From: Cylicocyclus nassatus
Taxonomy: Eukaryota; Nematoda; Chromadorea; Rhabditida; Strongylidae
Length of the DNA: 64,000 bases
NCBI GenBank assembly: GCA_958299035.1
Contig: CATQJL010000316.1
Span: 26,666,012-26,730,011 of the forward strand
Direction of reading: 5' to 3'
The notes beneath the pieces are model-generated. The model had not been told where the DNA came from. It made no database searches and saw only the letters and a program-made list of their open reading frames with translations. A program made the position numbers and the translations under genes. This document shows, piece after piece, positions 43,811 to 55,220 of the stretch. Each line of letters begins with the position of its first letter. The first letter of the stretch is position 1.

Positions 43811-44689
43811 AGTTCGTTTCTGCGTTCCGGAGTTGGAGCATGATATCTTTTCTGCTTTTCTGCAAACATATTCGTACTGTTTACCGGTTTTCGTTTCTTA
43901 GGATAAGCGGAGCTTTGAGTCATGTTGAACGTGGCTCGGAGTGTTAGGCACGCTTTGAATTTTTTGGTATCCCCCAAAATTTTTGCTGTCCATAATCCCA
44001 ACGTTTTAAAAAAAGATGTGGCGCGCAAGAGGTTCTTTACCCACAACTTTTTAGGACTTTGTCTATGCTAGAAAGAAAAACACGGCAGTTGCGAGCGGTG
44101 CAGCGACAGTGCAGCGCTTTGCGGCCGCGCAGGCTTCATGAGTGATCAAGAGGTGCTCACGGCACCCGTAATGGTTTTCGCAATGATCGAGAGCTTCTTG
44201 AGGCAAGTTATAAAGCAATTTTATGTTTTGTAATGATTGCCACCATTTTTGTTGCTGCTTGCACGCCCTTTTATGATGGATTATCCTTCAAATTCTTCTT
44301 TTATTGCATGGTGTTTACAGAAATAATAAGCAGAAAAATCTTGAATGGGTCGTTCTTTGCACGTCATATTTTCATATTTGAAGCAGATCTCATCACATGT
44401 GATAAAATATCACTTAAGCTGCTGGCTGTAGGTGTTGGATCTAGAATGTGCAGCATCTACTTTTATGAAGTCTTGATTGCCTCTAGATTGTTTCGGTGTA
44501 GAACGACTGCATTTCACCGTTATTGGACATACCTCCTCATTATAAACCCGTTTCATTTATTGAAGTTGTCAGTCAATTCTGTTTCGATGAAGTCGAGAAT
44601 CAATTTCTAGGATCAACATTATGTTTCCATGTTTGATTCTCACTACTCAAATACGATTTTCACTCCCACTGCTTGGTGCACAGATTAGG
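43811..44689. other. No supported gene
   Basis: A plus-strand open stretch at 44233-44610 is hydrophobic and cysteine-containing but has no match I can name and no clear splice signals. Confidence 0.3.
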
Positions 44690-45010
44690 GAACGGCCATA
44701 GGTTGTCGGTGTTGTCGGTGTTGTCGATGTTGTCGGTGTTGTCGGTGTTGTCGATGTTGTCGGTGTTGTCGGTGTTGTCGGTGTTGTCGATGTTGTCGGT
44801 GTTGTCGGTGTTGTCGGGGTTGCCGAGGTTGCCGGTCGCTGTAGGACCTCATGATAGCCTCCACGTCTCGCGCGCTCTCTAAACTGTCTCTCACCCCGAC
44901 AACCCCCCCCCCCCCTCCCCGACAACATCGACAACATCGACAACACCGACAACACCGACAACATCGACAACACCGACAACATCGACAACACCGACAACCT
45001 ATGGCCGTTC
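44690..45010. mobile_element. Foldback MITE made of GTTGTCGGT repeats
   Basis: GGAACGGCCATAGGTTGTCG (from 44689) is mirrored by CGACAACCTATGGCCGTTCC (to about 45011). The left arm has 13 or so 9-base units GTTGTCGGT/GTTGTCGAT; the right arm has fewer complementary units (CGACAACAC/CGACAACAT). The spacer is about 100 bases with a C-run. Confidence 0.9.
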
Positions 45011-45313
45011 CTTTAGCTTGGAGTTTTTCCAACGTCTACCACGTCCATGGCCACTAACAACGGAATCTGTAGCATGGGAGCGATGAATATTACTTTTGGA
45101 CATCTTCAAGGCTAATTCTTATGGTGAGCTAATTGCTTGCACGCCATTGGCCATATCTTTTACAAAACGTGGCATCATTGGTTGTCCTAGTTGGTCTTGG
45201 TTTAGTTGTCCATGGCAATTGTTGAGCTATATGAAAGCTTTCATGTTTTTTGTGCTTTCCGTTTCGATCGTGAATTCTGTCTAACATTCTACTTGCTCAC
45301 GCACACATTTCAG

Positions 45314-45896
45314 ATGATCATGCACGGATGCGAGTATCCGTAGCCAAAAGCGTCGGCGAAATTGTTCTTCAAGTGTGCAGTTCCATAAATCGGCAACAGT
45401 ATCTACCCAAGATGCCGACAAGGACGCTCTCAAATGTTTTCGACTCAAATCTTCCGGATTGTCAACCGTATCTCTTCAAAGTCTGTCGCACTCCGATTAG
45501 ACCAGGTACGCAGCTACTTATTATCTTTCTAAAAAGTTTTTTTTCTCGCTTATTCTGACATTAATCGACAAAGTTCGGTGAGAATGTAGGTTTCATAGTA
45601 GGACTCTCTATTTTTTAACAGAACTAATAGTCTAAAACGACGCAGTGCATCAAGTTGAAATAGCTTCACCTTTTCAATTTCGGCCGAATAATACTGAAGC
45701 AGCGGGGTTTTTTCTGTTACTTTGCACATTCACTAATTTTGGAATACATTTTGTCACCATTCCTTCAAACATACAATATGGCACTACAAATCGATACTTG
45801 ACCAGTAGAGTGTTATGCTTTGATAAACATCATTTCAGAGAGTACCACAAAGACGGGCTGGATGGAATGCGGCGGTATATACGCGACCTTATGATA
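45314..45896 (+). CDS. Two exons of an unrecognised gene
   Basis: Exon 45314-45505 (ACATTTCAG acceptor, CCAG/GTACGC donor) encodes DHARMRVSVAKSVGEIVL, QVCSSINRQQYLPKMPTRTL, SNVFDSNLPDCQPYLFKVC and RTPIRP, with two bases carried in and one carried out. The next good acceptor, ATCATTTCAG at 45840, opens an exon that in the matching phase reads ESTTKTGWMECGGIYATL and stops at 45894-45896. The splice signals are clean and the composition is protein-like, so a real gene is likely. I do not recognise the family; the upstream start is not found. Confidence 0.5.
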
Positions 45897-46409
45897 AACT
45901 AATAATTTGCTTAAGTCAATATTGTTTTACAACTTGCATATTTTACGTGTCTTTGTCGAGGGGTATACATGTCGCTATCATTCAACAAAGACTGCCACTG
46001 ATCTGTATCAAGCTCCCGGTTTAAGACCTTGTCTTTCCGCATTTGCGGGTCCACTTATTGTGAAGTCGTTTACGATCCAGTTTTAGGTTTTTGTTTTGCT
46101 GTTATTGAAGTCGGATAAGTCATCTGATTTCGATCTTCTTGCATTTTGATCAGCCTATCATCTTTGAAATTGCTGATTCGCAAGTTTTAGCTATGGAGCT
46201 CTGCTATGTTGTCAGTCGCATTATCTCAATTTGATAAGCTGTTATTCCTTAGTGTACATTGTTTCAATTTCATATTAGTTCAAGGTTCATCGCCACTTTT
46301 TGTTTGCCTTCACCATTTTCATGTAAATACATGTGCATAGTTTCTGGTTGTTCGTGTGCAAACCTCATTTTTTTCATTTTGTTCATAAATTACTTCGCTG
46401 TGCTTGCAG
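45897..46409. other. No gene seen
   Basis: AT-rich sequence between two candidate exons; could be intron or intergenic. Confidence 0.35.
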
Positions 46410-46537
46410 GCTTGTTCCCGGGAACGGTGATTGGATGGGCGTGCATGAATGAGCAGGCATTGCCGGAGGGGTGGTGTCGAACTTGGGGTCCTTATACTGA
46501 TGTACGATGTTACCGACGAATCTACTCGACTTTCTAG
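46410..46537 (+). CDS. Candidate last exon, cysteine/tryptophan-rich, unrecognised
   Basis: A strong acceptor GTGCTTGCAG (to 46409) opens GLFPGTVIGWACMNEQALPE, GWCRTWGPYTDVRCYRRIYS, TF and stop TAG (46535-46537). Three cysteines and three tryptophans in 42 residues suggest an extracellular or secreted domain end. It may belong to the same gene as the exons at 45314-45896 only if that transcript has an alternative end. Confidence 0.45.
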
Positions 46538-47691
46538 GCTATCTCTTCGAAATTCTTCGCAGCGATGCCCAAGAAGTTGCAATGATTTCCTTCTCGCGGG
46601 TAGGTGAACGAAAGCGGCTAGTTTGAGGCGCCTTTCGCGGCCAACTGGTCCTTATGCAGTATCGTTGCATGTCGTTTGAGGACCAGCAGCCCGCGGGGGC
46701 GGCCCAAACTGGCGGCTCTCGTTACCCTACCCTCTTCTCGCAAGTTTTGGGGGGGGAGGGGCATCTAGGAAGGGGTATTACCTAGGCATATTTTGTTGAA
46801 AGCGTTTGAGCTGTTTTGGGCTCGTTGCCCAAAGCAGCCGTACTAAGGGGTTCAGTATAGACGAACCCATATCTAAAATCGCATGGAACCGTATTTATCA
46901 CTGCACTACCTTATTGTTGATTGATACGCTTAGTAAACCATGCCTTGGGCTGGTTAGAATCTTCTCGGTCATTGAACTCCTTTTCAAGCCTTCCCACAAT
47001 TTCAGGCTTATAAAGTCTGAGACACATATGACTATATGCGCAGCTTCTTTACTGGATTGTTAACATCCTGTTCGCTCATTCAAATGCTTGACTCCGAGTT
47101 GTTTGTCCTTTCCTTTCCTTAAATATACTTGGTGCATGTACGCGCAGCTCGTACCAACAGGAATTAGTCCAAAATTGGCTTGACTATGTTGGGTTGCAAT
47201 ATCTCACTTAAATGTTATGCGTAAACCACACGGGCGAGGATTGTTTTAGATTGATTAGATTGTAGGTGCGCGCTGGCCTGACGCCACTGTCATGATCTAG
47301 GACCAGCGGAACTTGTCACGAGCTATCTATGTTCAGTTGCTTAGTTTCGATAAAGAAGGCTCCCACGAAAAAAAAAACGCTTCTACACGAATGGCTAGCT
47401 CAGCGGTGAACATGTACCTATCTGTGATGAACATGTTAACGCGAAGGTGACTGGTGAACTTGATCAACCTTTCTGGAATGGATCGTAATGTACACGTGTA
47501 GTTCAGTGCTTAACGTGCTGACTATCGTTGGCGAGAAGAGAGTTCCATCCCGGCAGGTGCAACGGTTTTGCGATGGACCTTACATTGCACAGTGACCTGT
47601 TATATCGGGAGGCTCTAGGAGCTCGCTAACCTCGCGCCCCAAAAACGAGCTTGTCGTGAGGTTCGAGAGCTTGCCGTCATGTCTTAAGAGC
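46538..47691. other. No gene seen
   Basis: Non-coding by eye; a GC-richer patch at 46590-46760 includes a G-run. No repeat termini identified. Confidence 0.4.
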
Positions 47692-47922
47692 CGGGCATAC
47701 TTCACGCGATTCCAGTCGCGACGCGATTTGGCATTTTGCCAGAAGTCTTCAGATCCAACTCTAGCAAACTGCACATGCATAGTGTGTATAACTTGCGTAG
47801 ATTGATGATATAAGCTATCTTCTGTGCATTCAAAATATACTTACAGTGAGTTATGGACAACTGGAATATTGCCAAATCGCGTCGCGACTGAAATCGCGTG
47901 AAGTATGCCCGGCCCTTTTGCC
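47692..47922. mobile_element. Foldback MITE (GCCGGGCATACTTCACGCG ends)
   Basis: GCCGGGCATACTTCACGCGA, then CGCGACGCGATTTGGCA (47692-47740) is mirrored by TGCCAAATCGCGTCGCG and TCGCGTGAAGTATGCCCGGC (47867-47922). Arms are about 50 bases with a 125-base spacer. A degenerate half copy lies at 1440-1505. Confidence 0.9.
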
Positions 47923-48415
47923 AACATGCGGGGTAGATTACTACGGGCCCTTGTAAACAACTTGGTGGGCACAATCTTTTCCGCTTCTCCAGGATCGGTT
48001 TGAATTTTCTTGTTTAGAAGACTTGTTAGTATCGCTTTCTTCGCCGCGCTGTCAAACTTTAATCTCCACTACTCGCACGTTCTGGCTCCCCTGAAGTGCC
48101 TATTTATTGAAATACTGAGGTCAAGAAGCGGTAGTCTGTTTTGGGATATATGTTTCTTGAAATTCACAGCCAATAAATTAGGCCAATGCTTTAGGAAACT
48201 GTAGACGAAATCAAATACACATTTATGGGTATAACCGTGATCGTCAACTGGCTTGAAGTAAAATATACTTGAAAGCGCATAGCCGTATCTGCAAGGTAAG
48301 CTCAATCAAATGTTAGTGAGCTATAAAAAAGCGCAAACTAAGCCGTCAGTATAAAACGCTGTATAGTGTTTCCAGAAGGTTTGAATCATGGATTTCGAAC
48401 TTAGCTTGAACTTAC
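47923..48415. other. 3' region of the GT11 gene; no certain exon
   Basis: A possible acceptor (ACCTTGCAG, about 48294) in the minus strand would add the short end IRLCAFKYILLQAS to the fucosyltransferase-like gene. Alternatively the gene ends at the in-frame TAA directly after the last exon. I see nothing else. Confidence 0.35.
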
Positions 48416-49500
48416 ATAAAATATTCTTTTGGACGCTTGTACGCTTTTGGTCGGGTAACGTTCAAGTAATAAACCGCACTTTGATCTTTCGCAAAGAAAG
48501 CAAGCCACCAGCCAAATGTTGAAACGGGTGCAGACATTAAAAAAGATCGACACATCTGGGATGACAAATACAGGTCCATAGTTTCTCGATAATTTGAAAC
48601 AATCACAGCCTAAGAAGCGTATGCCGTTCATACTAGCAATTACCAAAGAACGGCCAATAACTCACATCGTTGTTCCATCCACCATCTCTTATAATAACTT
48701 GTGACATATTGATCATGACTTGTTGATCATCTCCAAAAAGTAGAAAATGCGACATATTCTTAAATAAAAAAGTAGAGATTAGTTTTGCTGTTTGATTTTT
48801 ACCTTCTTCTTAGCTAGTGCATTAACAGTTATGACAGTTTTGTTTATGTCAGTATGCCATTTACCTCTAATGGAGTCCGTCATTCGGATGTGTATGCACA
48901 TTGTGTCAGAATGACTGAATAGGTGAATATCTAAAGACGCGAAATGCAATAGACCTTTTCCACCTTTGCAAAGAGTGTGTTATGATGCTTCCATTTGATT
49001 TCATCTCTTCTGAGAACTGCAGAATAGCACGCACATCATTAGCATATTCCTCAAAATACCTGACATTTTGAGCATAAACAAAATCCAGCAACAAAAACTG
49101 ATCGGTAAAGTTTTTAAGCCTTAACATCAATTGTCAGCTTAGGATAAGTGCATCCGTGCTAAAGATACAAACCTTGATGGATCAGCATAAGCATCATGCT
49201 TTTTCGCAAATTTTACAACTCTTTGCTTGGTTCCATTCTGAAATTGTTAATTTAGTAATTACTTTCATTTATTTCAAGTTTCGGTCAGTATTCTACAGCG
49301 AGACAGTCACGGAATCAGTACATTCATTTAAATCGTTAAAGACGTACCTTCGCAAGAACATAGGTTTTATTCAAAAGAGGAAAAACTCCTTCTAAGTGAA
49401 TAAGGTACTTCTCGACATGTGCCCTATGCCGTTCGAATGGCAAGTAATGTATTCTGTTGATGGTCCTAGCAATGCCATATCCAGAAAACAGGTGGAACAG
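48413..49500 (-). CDS. GT11-family alpha-1,2-fucosyltransferase-like gene, six exons, 5' end missing
   Basis: A type II Golgi enzyme family (Glyco_transf_11) that transfers fucose from GDP-fucose. Minus-strand exons: 49500-49348 (LFHLFSGYGIARTINRIHYL, PFERHRAHVEKYLIHLEGVF), 49237-49173 (NGTKQRVVKFAKKHDAYADP), 49119-48964 (FLLLDFVYAQNVRYFEEYAN, DVRAILQFSEEMKSNGS), 48914-48803 (SHSDTMCIHIRMTDSIRG, HTDINKTVITVNALAKKK), 48758-48666 (NMSHFLLFGDDQQVMINM, DGGWNND) and 48609-48416 (AVIVSNYRETMDLYLSSQMC, SAPVSTFGWWLAFFAKD, RPKEYF). All five joins keep frame with GT-AG introns of 44-110 bases. CIHIRMTD corresponds to the family HIRxxD donor-binding motif and STFGWW to its C-terminal signature. The last codons are either M-stop (TAA at 48415-48413) or splice on through GTAAGT. 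The exon with the initiator, membrane anchor and GxLGN motif is not found upstream. No disabling change seen, so probably functional. Confidence 0.85.
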
Positions 49501-50965
49501 CTTAAAAATTGCATATTTTTGAATATGAATAGCTCTAAGGTTATTGAAAGCGGGAAAAATTTGGTTTTTTACTAAGTGAAGGAAAAGGAGGAATGCAAAA
49601 GCCCTAGCACACAAAAATTTTGGAAGCTCTTTTATTTTTCTCAATTGTAACAAAGGTATCTTAATTTTTGCAAACTGTATTATTTTAAAAATTAGCAAAA
49701 TAAGAAAATCATAACTTATAATAACGGGCTAAGCGTTGTTTACGTTTGTGTGTGCGTGTGTGTGTGAATCTCTGTCTGCCACGAAATTCGTAGAGCCGTG
49801 TTCCAGCCAATGTCCTGAGCTCAAATTTTGCACAGCGCATGCTACCAAATTGAGAGTTCAGTATACAAAAGCACGAGCGGATCCGTTGTGTGGATCCCTC
49901 AAAAAATGCGCGTCAATCGGACCCACCTGGCTTTTGGTCCCCAAAATTGGGTCAGTAACTCCACTTTTTGCAGGCTCGTGGATGTTTACGGCAAGTAAAT
50001 GTGTAAACCATGAACTTAGGCCCAAAAAAGTGATCAGTCCAATACTTTACAAAAACGACGCCAAAAAGTATTGGTTGCGTAATTGGTCATTTTGCCAAGC
50101 TTTTACCAGAATTTGATGAGATTTTTGCCCTAAATGTAGCTTATGGTGACTACTGTTCTTATGGCGACTGTCAAGACTGTGGGAAAATCGAAAACTTACA
50201 AAATTTTGCTTTGTTCTCCTGCAAAAAATTTCATCCACGCGAAATCACCGATTTCACATGAAAAAGCTTTCGGAATGAGTAGTTGTTTACATTTTGTTCA
50301 TGATAGTCGGCATTGCTTGGTGAGTTTTAATGCCATCATTATGCGAGAATGAGTAAGGCCTAGATAGTAGAACCAGTGCGAGCCTCTGCGAAGCAGAGGT
50401 GACGCACGGTAAGAAAATAAGAAAGATTAGTCTACGCAGTTCTGTGACTCATGTGAACTTTCAGAGCTTCGAAAATATTTGAAGAGAAATTTCAGATCAA
50501 GATATGAAAATGGATCTTAATCACAAAGTATACTTCATACCTCTTTCTCGCCATCCGATAAAATACGCACAATCTACTATATACATCCCACTGCGGTAAA
50601 TCTAGAAGAAAGATATTGCCCGAAAGTTGGCAGACACAATCGCACATTAATTATTATGTAGTCACAATCTGCATACCTTTGAATGTAGACACATGAAAAT
50701 CTATAATTTACCCAAAAAGCCACACTTGACTAAAAAACCCGCAAGAGGCGTCATTGATATCAACCATGTTTCTTGGTTTCTAAAATAACTTAAAATAAAA
50801 AACTTCAGTGTATCGCGTCTCATTATGCGTCTGTTACATGATAACCAAGGGGAAACTTGAAAAATTTGACGAGGACCCTACTGTACTATTTATTATCTTA
50901 TTGACTCGGTATTCTTCAGAAATCATCCATTTTTTAACAATAGTGGACAAAGATAGCGCCTATTA
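49501..50965. other. No gene seen upstream of the GT11 exons
   Basis: The missing first exon(s) of the GT11 gene should lie here, but I cannot find a GxLGN-type exon. A short GTGTGTGC run is at 49746-49765. Otherwise AT-rich. Confidence 0.4.
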
Positions 50966-50967
50966 TA

Positions 50968-51984
50968 TTAGGTCGTTCCGAAAGTAATGTCGCTTTTTTC
51001 AAACGTATGCCACATCTCTTGGAACAAAGATATGTAAGAGATTCTGGTAGCATTTGATGCAGCATTTTATTCCCTTTCTAATGGTTATGAATTTGTTGTA
51101 ATACAATTAATGAACTTCCAGAAGAGAGTCAAAATCTGCGACCTATGCTTTTTGAGATGGCCAAGTTTCACAATTTTTCTAAAATTTTATAACAAACCTC
51201 AGAAAGAGTCCAAGTGATAGATGGATGGATGGAGCAAGCCTTACAGGAAACAGCACAACTCTTTTCTACTTTCCAGAGCTCGTCATAATTTTTGTACAGA
51301 TTTTGATGGATCCACCGGATTTTAGCAGGCTAGTCTCAGGCACAAGTGCATCAAACGCCAACAAGTGTTCGGATTTTGTTACAAAGATGAATTACGGTTT
51401 GGCAACAATTTTAAAAACCAAACGAGCATTCACCGTTTCGGTTTGGCAACTTTCGAAAATTTCGGGTACACCTTGGGGTCCTTTGAAAAAATTTAGTTAT
51501 AAGATTTTATCCCGAAAAATTTTGATAAATCGGAAAAAAACAACTGCTAGAAAGAGGAGAAAAAGCTGCATCGAATGACACTCGAGTCGCTTGCCGGTTG
51601 TTGTTTTATGAGGTTTGAGATGACTAATTATGGAATTTGATGGCATTGAGAAATTGATTGTAGATACTCTGAGAAGCAAGCTAAAGAAGAGAAAAAATTA
51701 CCTTGTTTTCTATAGTGTTTGCTCTATCTACCTGCCACCTGCACTTTTTCGGAGATTAGATACAAAAATTTAGAAAAATAACCAAACTTGACCATGGCAA
51801 AAAGCATGAGTCGCAGATTTTGGTAATTTTTCGAGAGCTCATTAAACATTATGCAATACAATTAAACCCATTAGATAGGGAATGAAATGCTGCATCGAAT
51901 GCTCCCAAGATCTCTTGAAAATGTTGATTCCACGAATAGTGGCGTTCATTCGAAAAAAGCGACATTACTTTCGGAACGACCTAA
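50968..51984. mobile_element. Mariner-type MITE (TTAGGTCGTTCCGAAAG ends)
   Basis: TTAGGTCGTTCCGAAAGTAA (50968 on) is mirrored by TTACTTTCGGAACGACCTAA (to 51984), with TA outside each end (50966-50967, 51985-51986). The arms extend about 150 bases (GATGCAGCATTTTATTCCCT / AATGAAATGCTGCATCGAAT). The interior is AT-rich with no transposase. Confidence 0.95.
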
Positions 51985-52681
51985 TACTTTTGGTAATTGA
52001 GTAGTTTCTATATCCGTCTTCTAGGATTCTTCAAGCAAGTCTGACAGCTGTCTTGTACTCAGACAAGCGTCGGGGGCAGTCGGCCATGCAATTTATGAGC
52101 AGGCGGGCATCGGAAAAAATAGTTCGCTGATTTCTCGCTTGCAGATAATTGGAAGAATTTTGGCGAAATTTTGGATGGATGCTCGGAGAACAAGCGGTTA
52201 TTTTATAGATTAATTGGAGCAGCGGCCGCATTCCCGCGAACCTTCCGTAAAATATGCAAAGTTTTTAGGGGCCGCACGGTCCTTTGTGAAGGACCGCAGG
52301 GTCCTTTGTGAAGGACCGCACATCCCGTGGGTACCTTCCACTGAAAGAAAGTACCCCAAACTGAAGGTGATTGAACCATCGATGACACCTCTGTTATGTA
52401 GAGTGTTACCTTTGCTCAGTGTACGCCCGAAACTGCGAAGGAGTCCGATTGCATGCTGGAAGTTTGGCTCGCGCTAAGAGCTTATTTGACGAGTGCAGAA
52501 AATGTTATATTGCTGCCTACTGGCAGAACACGGAAGTACCACTCGCTGAAGGTTTTGCCACGCCCCAGAATTTTGCTGACAATTCACAAAACTGCGTAGA
52601 CTAATCTTTCTTATTTTCTTGTTTAAAGTGACCGCTTGCAGAAAAACGCGAGTTTGTGGACCGCCTGCTCCCGGCGATTAT
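51985..52681. repeat. Diverged foldback remnant with a palindromic tandem
   Basis: 52065-52190 (CAGACAAGCG, GGCGGGCATCGGAAAA, GCTGATTTCTCGC) and 52625-52680 (CTTGCAGAAAAACGCG, GCCTGCTCCCGGCGATTA) are arms related to 37592-37915. Between them CGGTCCTTTGTGAAGGACCG, itself a hairpin, occurs twice in tandem (52278-52318, 21-base period). Confidence 0.65.
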
Positions 52682-53135
52682 TTAAAGGCAGTAGTTCGGT
52701 AGAGTGAAACCCGTGGCAAAACAAGGTCGCAGGGTAGGAGCCCCCATAATGGAACCTATGGGCCAAAATTCGATCTTTCTATGCCACTTCTAACCCTAAA
52801 ATTTCAAAGCGAAAGCAGCGCTCATCTCCTGTTTTCTCCGAACCCGCCCACCCCATGGACGAGTGAACGCGAAGCCCGTCATGGCAAAGACGCAGAGTCG
52901 TTGCGGGACCTCATGCTTATAGCATTGCGGCTGGCGCTCTGACCGCGGAAGTCACTCGTCCATGGGGTGGGCAGGTTCGGAGAGGACAGGAGATGAGCGC
53001 TGCTTTCGCTTTGAAATTTCGGGGTTAGAAGTGGCAGAGAAAGATCGAACTTTGGCCCATAGGTTCCATTATGGGGCTTCTTCCCTGGGATCTTGTTTTG
53101 CCACGGGTATCATTCTGCCGACCCACTGCCTTTAA
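52682..53135. mobile_element. Foldback MITE with TTTAAAGGCAGT tips
   Basis: TTAAAGGCAGTAGTTCGGTAG at the left is mirrored by CTGCCGACCCACTGCCTTTAA at the right. Arms of about 190 bases are nearly perfect (CATAATGGAACCTATGGGCC / GGCCCATAGGTTCCATTATG, CACCCCATGGACGAGTGA / TCACTCGTCCATGGGGTG). The tips resemble family A; the interior is different. Confidence 0.95.
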
Positions 53136-53472
53136 GTAGCTATCGCCTTGCTCTATTGAATTGTTAACTCACTGTCTATTTATTAGTTTAGAAACTAAGT
53201 TTTGCTCCTCACTAATACCTTTCTCTCCTTTGAAATGAGCCACTCAAATTCTGCCAATACGTAGATTACGACGTAAGCCACAAGCACAACTGCTGTTCCG
53301 CCAAATTCTGACGATGCGGTGTGGTATCGAGCTCATGTAGAGGTGGGGGTGTATGTTATATGATATCAAGCAAGATTTTGCAGATGAGAGAATATGCGCT
53401 GCCAACGATTATGAGTGAAAATTCTTGCTTTAATATCTGGTTGCCATCTTCCCTGTTTCCCTGCGATTCATT
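53136..53472. other. No gene seen
   Basis: AT-rich sequence leading into the LINE remnant. Confidence 0.4.
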
Positions 53473-55220
53473 GTGACATATCGTCCCGCTTCATGTTCTT
53501 ATCATAATCTTGCTTTGTCGGGTGTTTTTCAAGATTTCTGTACAATTCTATTACCAAACCATCGTTTGGACGACTTCAACATTGACTTCCTCTCCTCTCT
53601 CGCCAGCCATAACCTCATCTCTGTTATCTACGATTGTAACCTTCAACAACACGTAAACATTCCTATCAGAGGGAAATAGCCATTGATCATATATTTTATA
53701 CCCAAAACTTAGTTCAAAACGTTGCTGTTCTCCCATTTTTTGGCAATCCAGACCACAATGTAGCTGAGTTTGAGACCAAATTCAGCGCGAGTAAGCGCAG
53801 TTTTGATCCATACCCAGATCTTCGAAAGCTAGCTTTCCGAAGATAAACAGAGCTCTTGATGAATAGACTGGTTCAGCCTTTTTGATAACTATGAAACTGT
53901 CGAAGACCTTTACCAACACTTGCAAGACCCTTTGTCTACTCTTTTTTTAACACGTACCTTTCCGCTTTTGGCCATTTCAACAAAAACTGCCTTGTGCATA
54001 TACAGAGCCTTTTAGAGCAGAAGTCCAAACTATTTTTGCAATTACACGATCCTCTGACGATGTCCTATACAAGAAAGTTTGCGAGGACATAAACCAACAC
54101 ATTGAGAGAAAACTTGGCAAATCGCGAAAGACTCTAGATGTAATTTCGAAGAGTTACGGTTACCTTAGAAGTAGGACCAAAAGACAGCAGATAATACATA
54201 ATTAGTTAACGATCAAGGCTCTAGTTTTAAGCGAAACGGATGCAGCTGAAGCGTTTGAGAATTACTTCGCTTCTTTCTTTAGTGACTATACTTATAACAC
54301 CCGTATTGATAAAACTTTTCTTGTTCGTACTACAGTTCAAGCATCCTCTTGCTGCCCCGAGATATACATCGAACCTATGAAGGTTCAGCAAAAATTCTAA
54401 AAAAAAGTTGAAAGCTATAACGTCTATAGCATATGATAGAATACCTCGTACTTCGTTAATGTGCGCGTACCTTGGCTTACCATTTGGCATTCACTTTTAA
54501 TGCGTCTTTGCTAATGGGAGAGGAACCAAAGGTTTGGAAGGAGGCTTTGGTGACAGCTATACCCAAGCGCGAACAAGCAATGCTCTATCCAATTTTCGTC
54601 CAATCAGTATCACTGCTTTAGCATGTCAAGCGACTTCATCTTCCATACAAAACATGCTTCTCTGGTTCACAGAATGGAATTCTCCAGTCAGTGCTTTCAA
54701 ATCTAAGGTCATGCATCTGGGAAACTCTGATAGCCGCACTTACGCTTGCGACGGAGTAAATTTTGAACACTGTACTCTCTTTAAAAAAAAAACTAGGCGT
54801 GTTTGTTGATGATCAACTACAATTTTCGTTTCACTATGATATTTAGTCACCCAAAAAGGCCTTTCCGTTCTCTTTATCATACTTAGAAGCATTTACTGTA
54901 ATGATTCAAAGATCTTGGTCAGAACGTACAAAGCTTTTGTTTTGCCTCTTATGGAAAACGCATGCCCTGCTTGGAGTTTTTTCTCCAAGAAAAATGCGGA
55001 AAAACTAGTGCAAAGTGCAAAAAACTTTCACTGAAATTGTTTTTTTACAGATGCTTTCCAAATTCTAACTATCCTCACTACTTGCTTCCTTACAGTGATA
55101 GTCTTTTTGCCTTAGGTCTACGAAGTCTGAAACACGACAAAAAGAGACGTATATGCGATAATCTGGCGTTTTTCTTTCGCATCTTGAGGTTGGAAAGTAG
55201 ATTAGATACCTAGTAAATAC
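53473..55220 (+). pseudogene. CR1-like LINE remnant with RT core deleted
   Basis: Plus-strand endonuclease end: YRPASCSYHNLAL, HRLDDFNIDFLSSLASHNLI, YDCNLQQHVNIPIRGK, then FFGNPDHNVAEFETKF in another frame (53473-53845). The linker DAAEAFENYFASFFSDYTYN is at about 54238-54297. RT start NALSNFRPISITALA (54570-54620) is then joined within a few codons to the post-catalytic block NSPVSAFKSKVMHLGNSDSR (54680-54740) and KLGVFVDDQLQFSFHYD (54795-54840), so the YADD core is deleted. The tail LFALGLRSLKHDKKRRICDN ends near 55215. Multiple frame changes. Confidence 0.8.

Noticed and set aside
44673..45057. SVLSVLSMLS and RQHRQHRQH ORFs
   Set aside because: They derive from the GTTGTCGGT 9-base repeat in a foldback element.
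51225..51578. Possible transposase ORF inside the 50968-51984 element
   Set aside because: The 117-residue reading has no catalytic D,D(34)D/E layout or helix-turn-helix that I can see.
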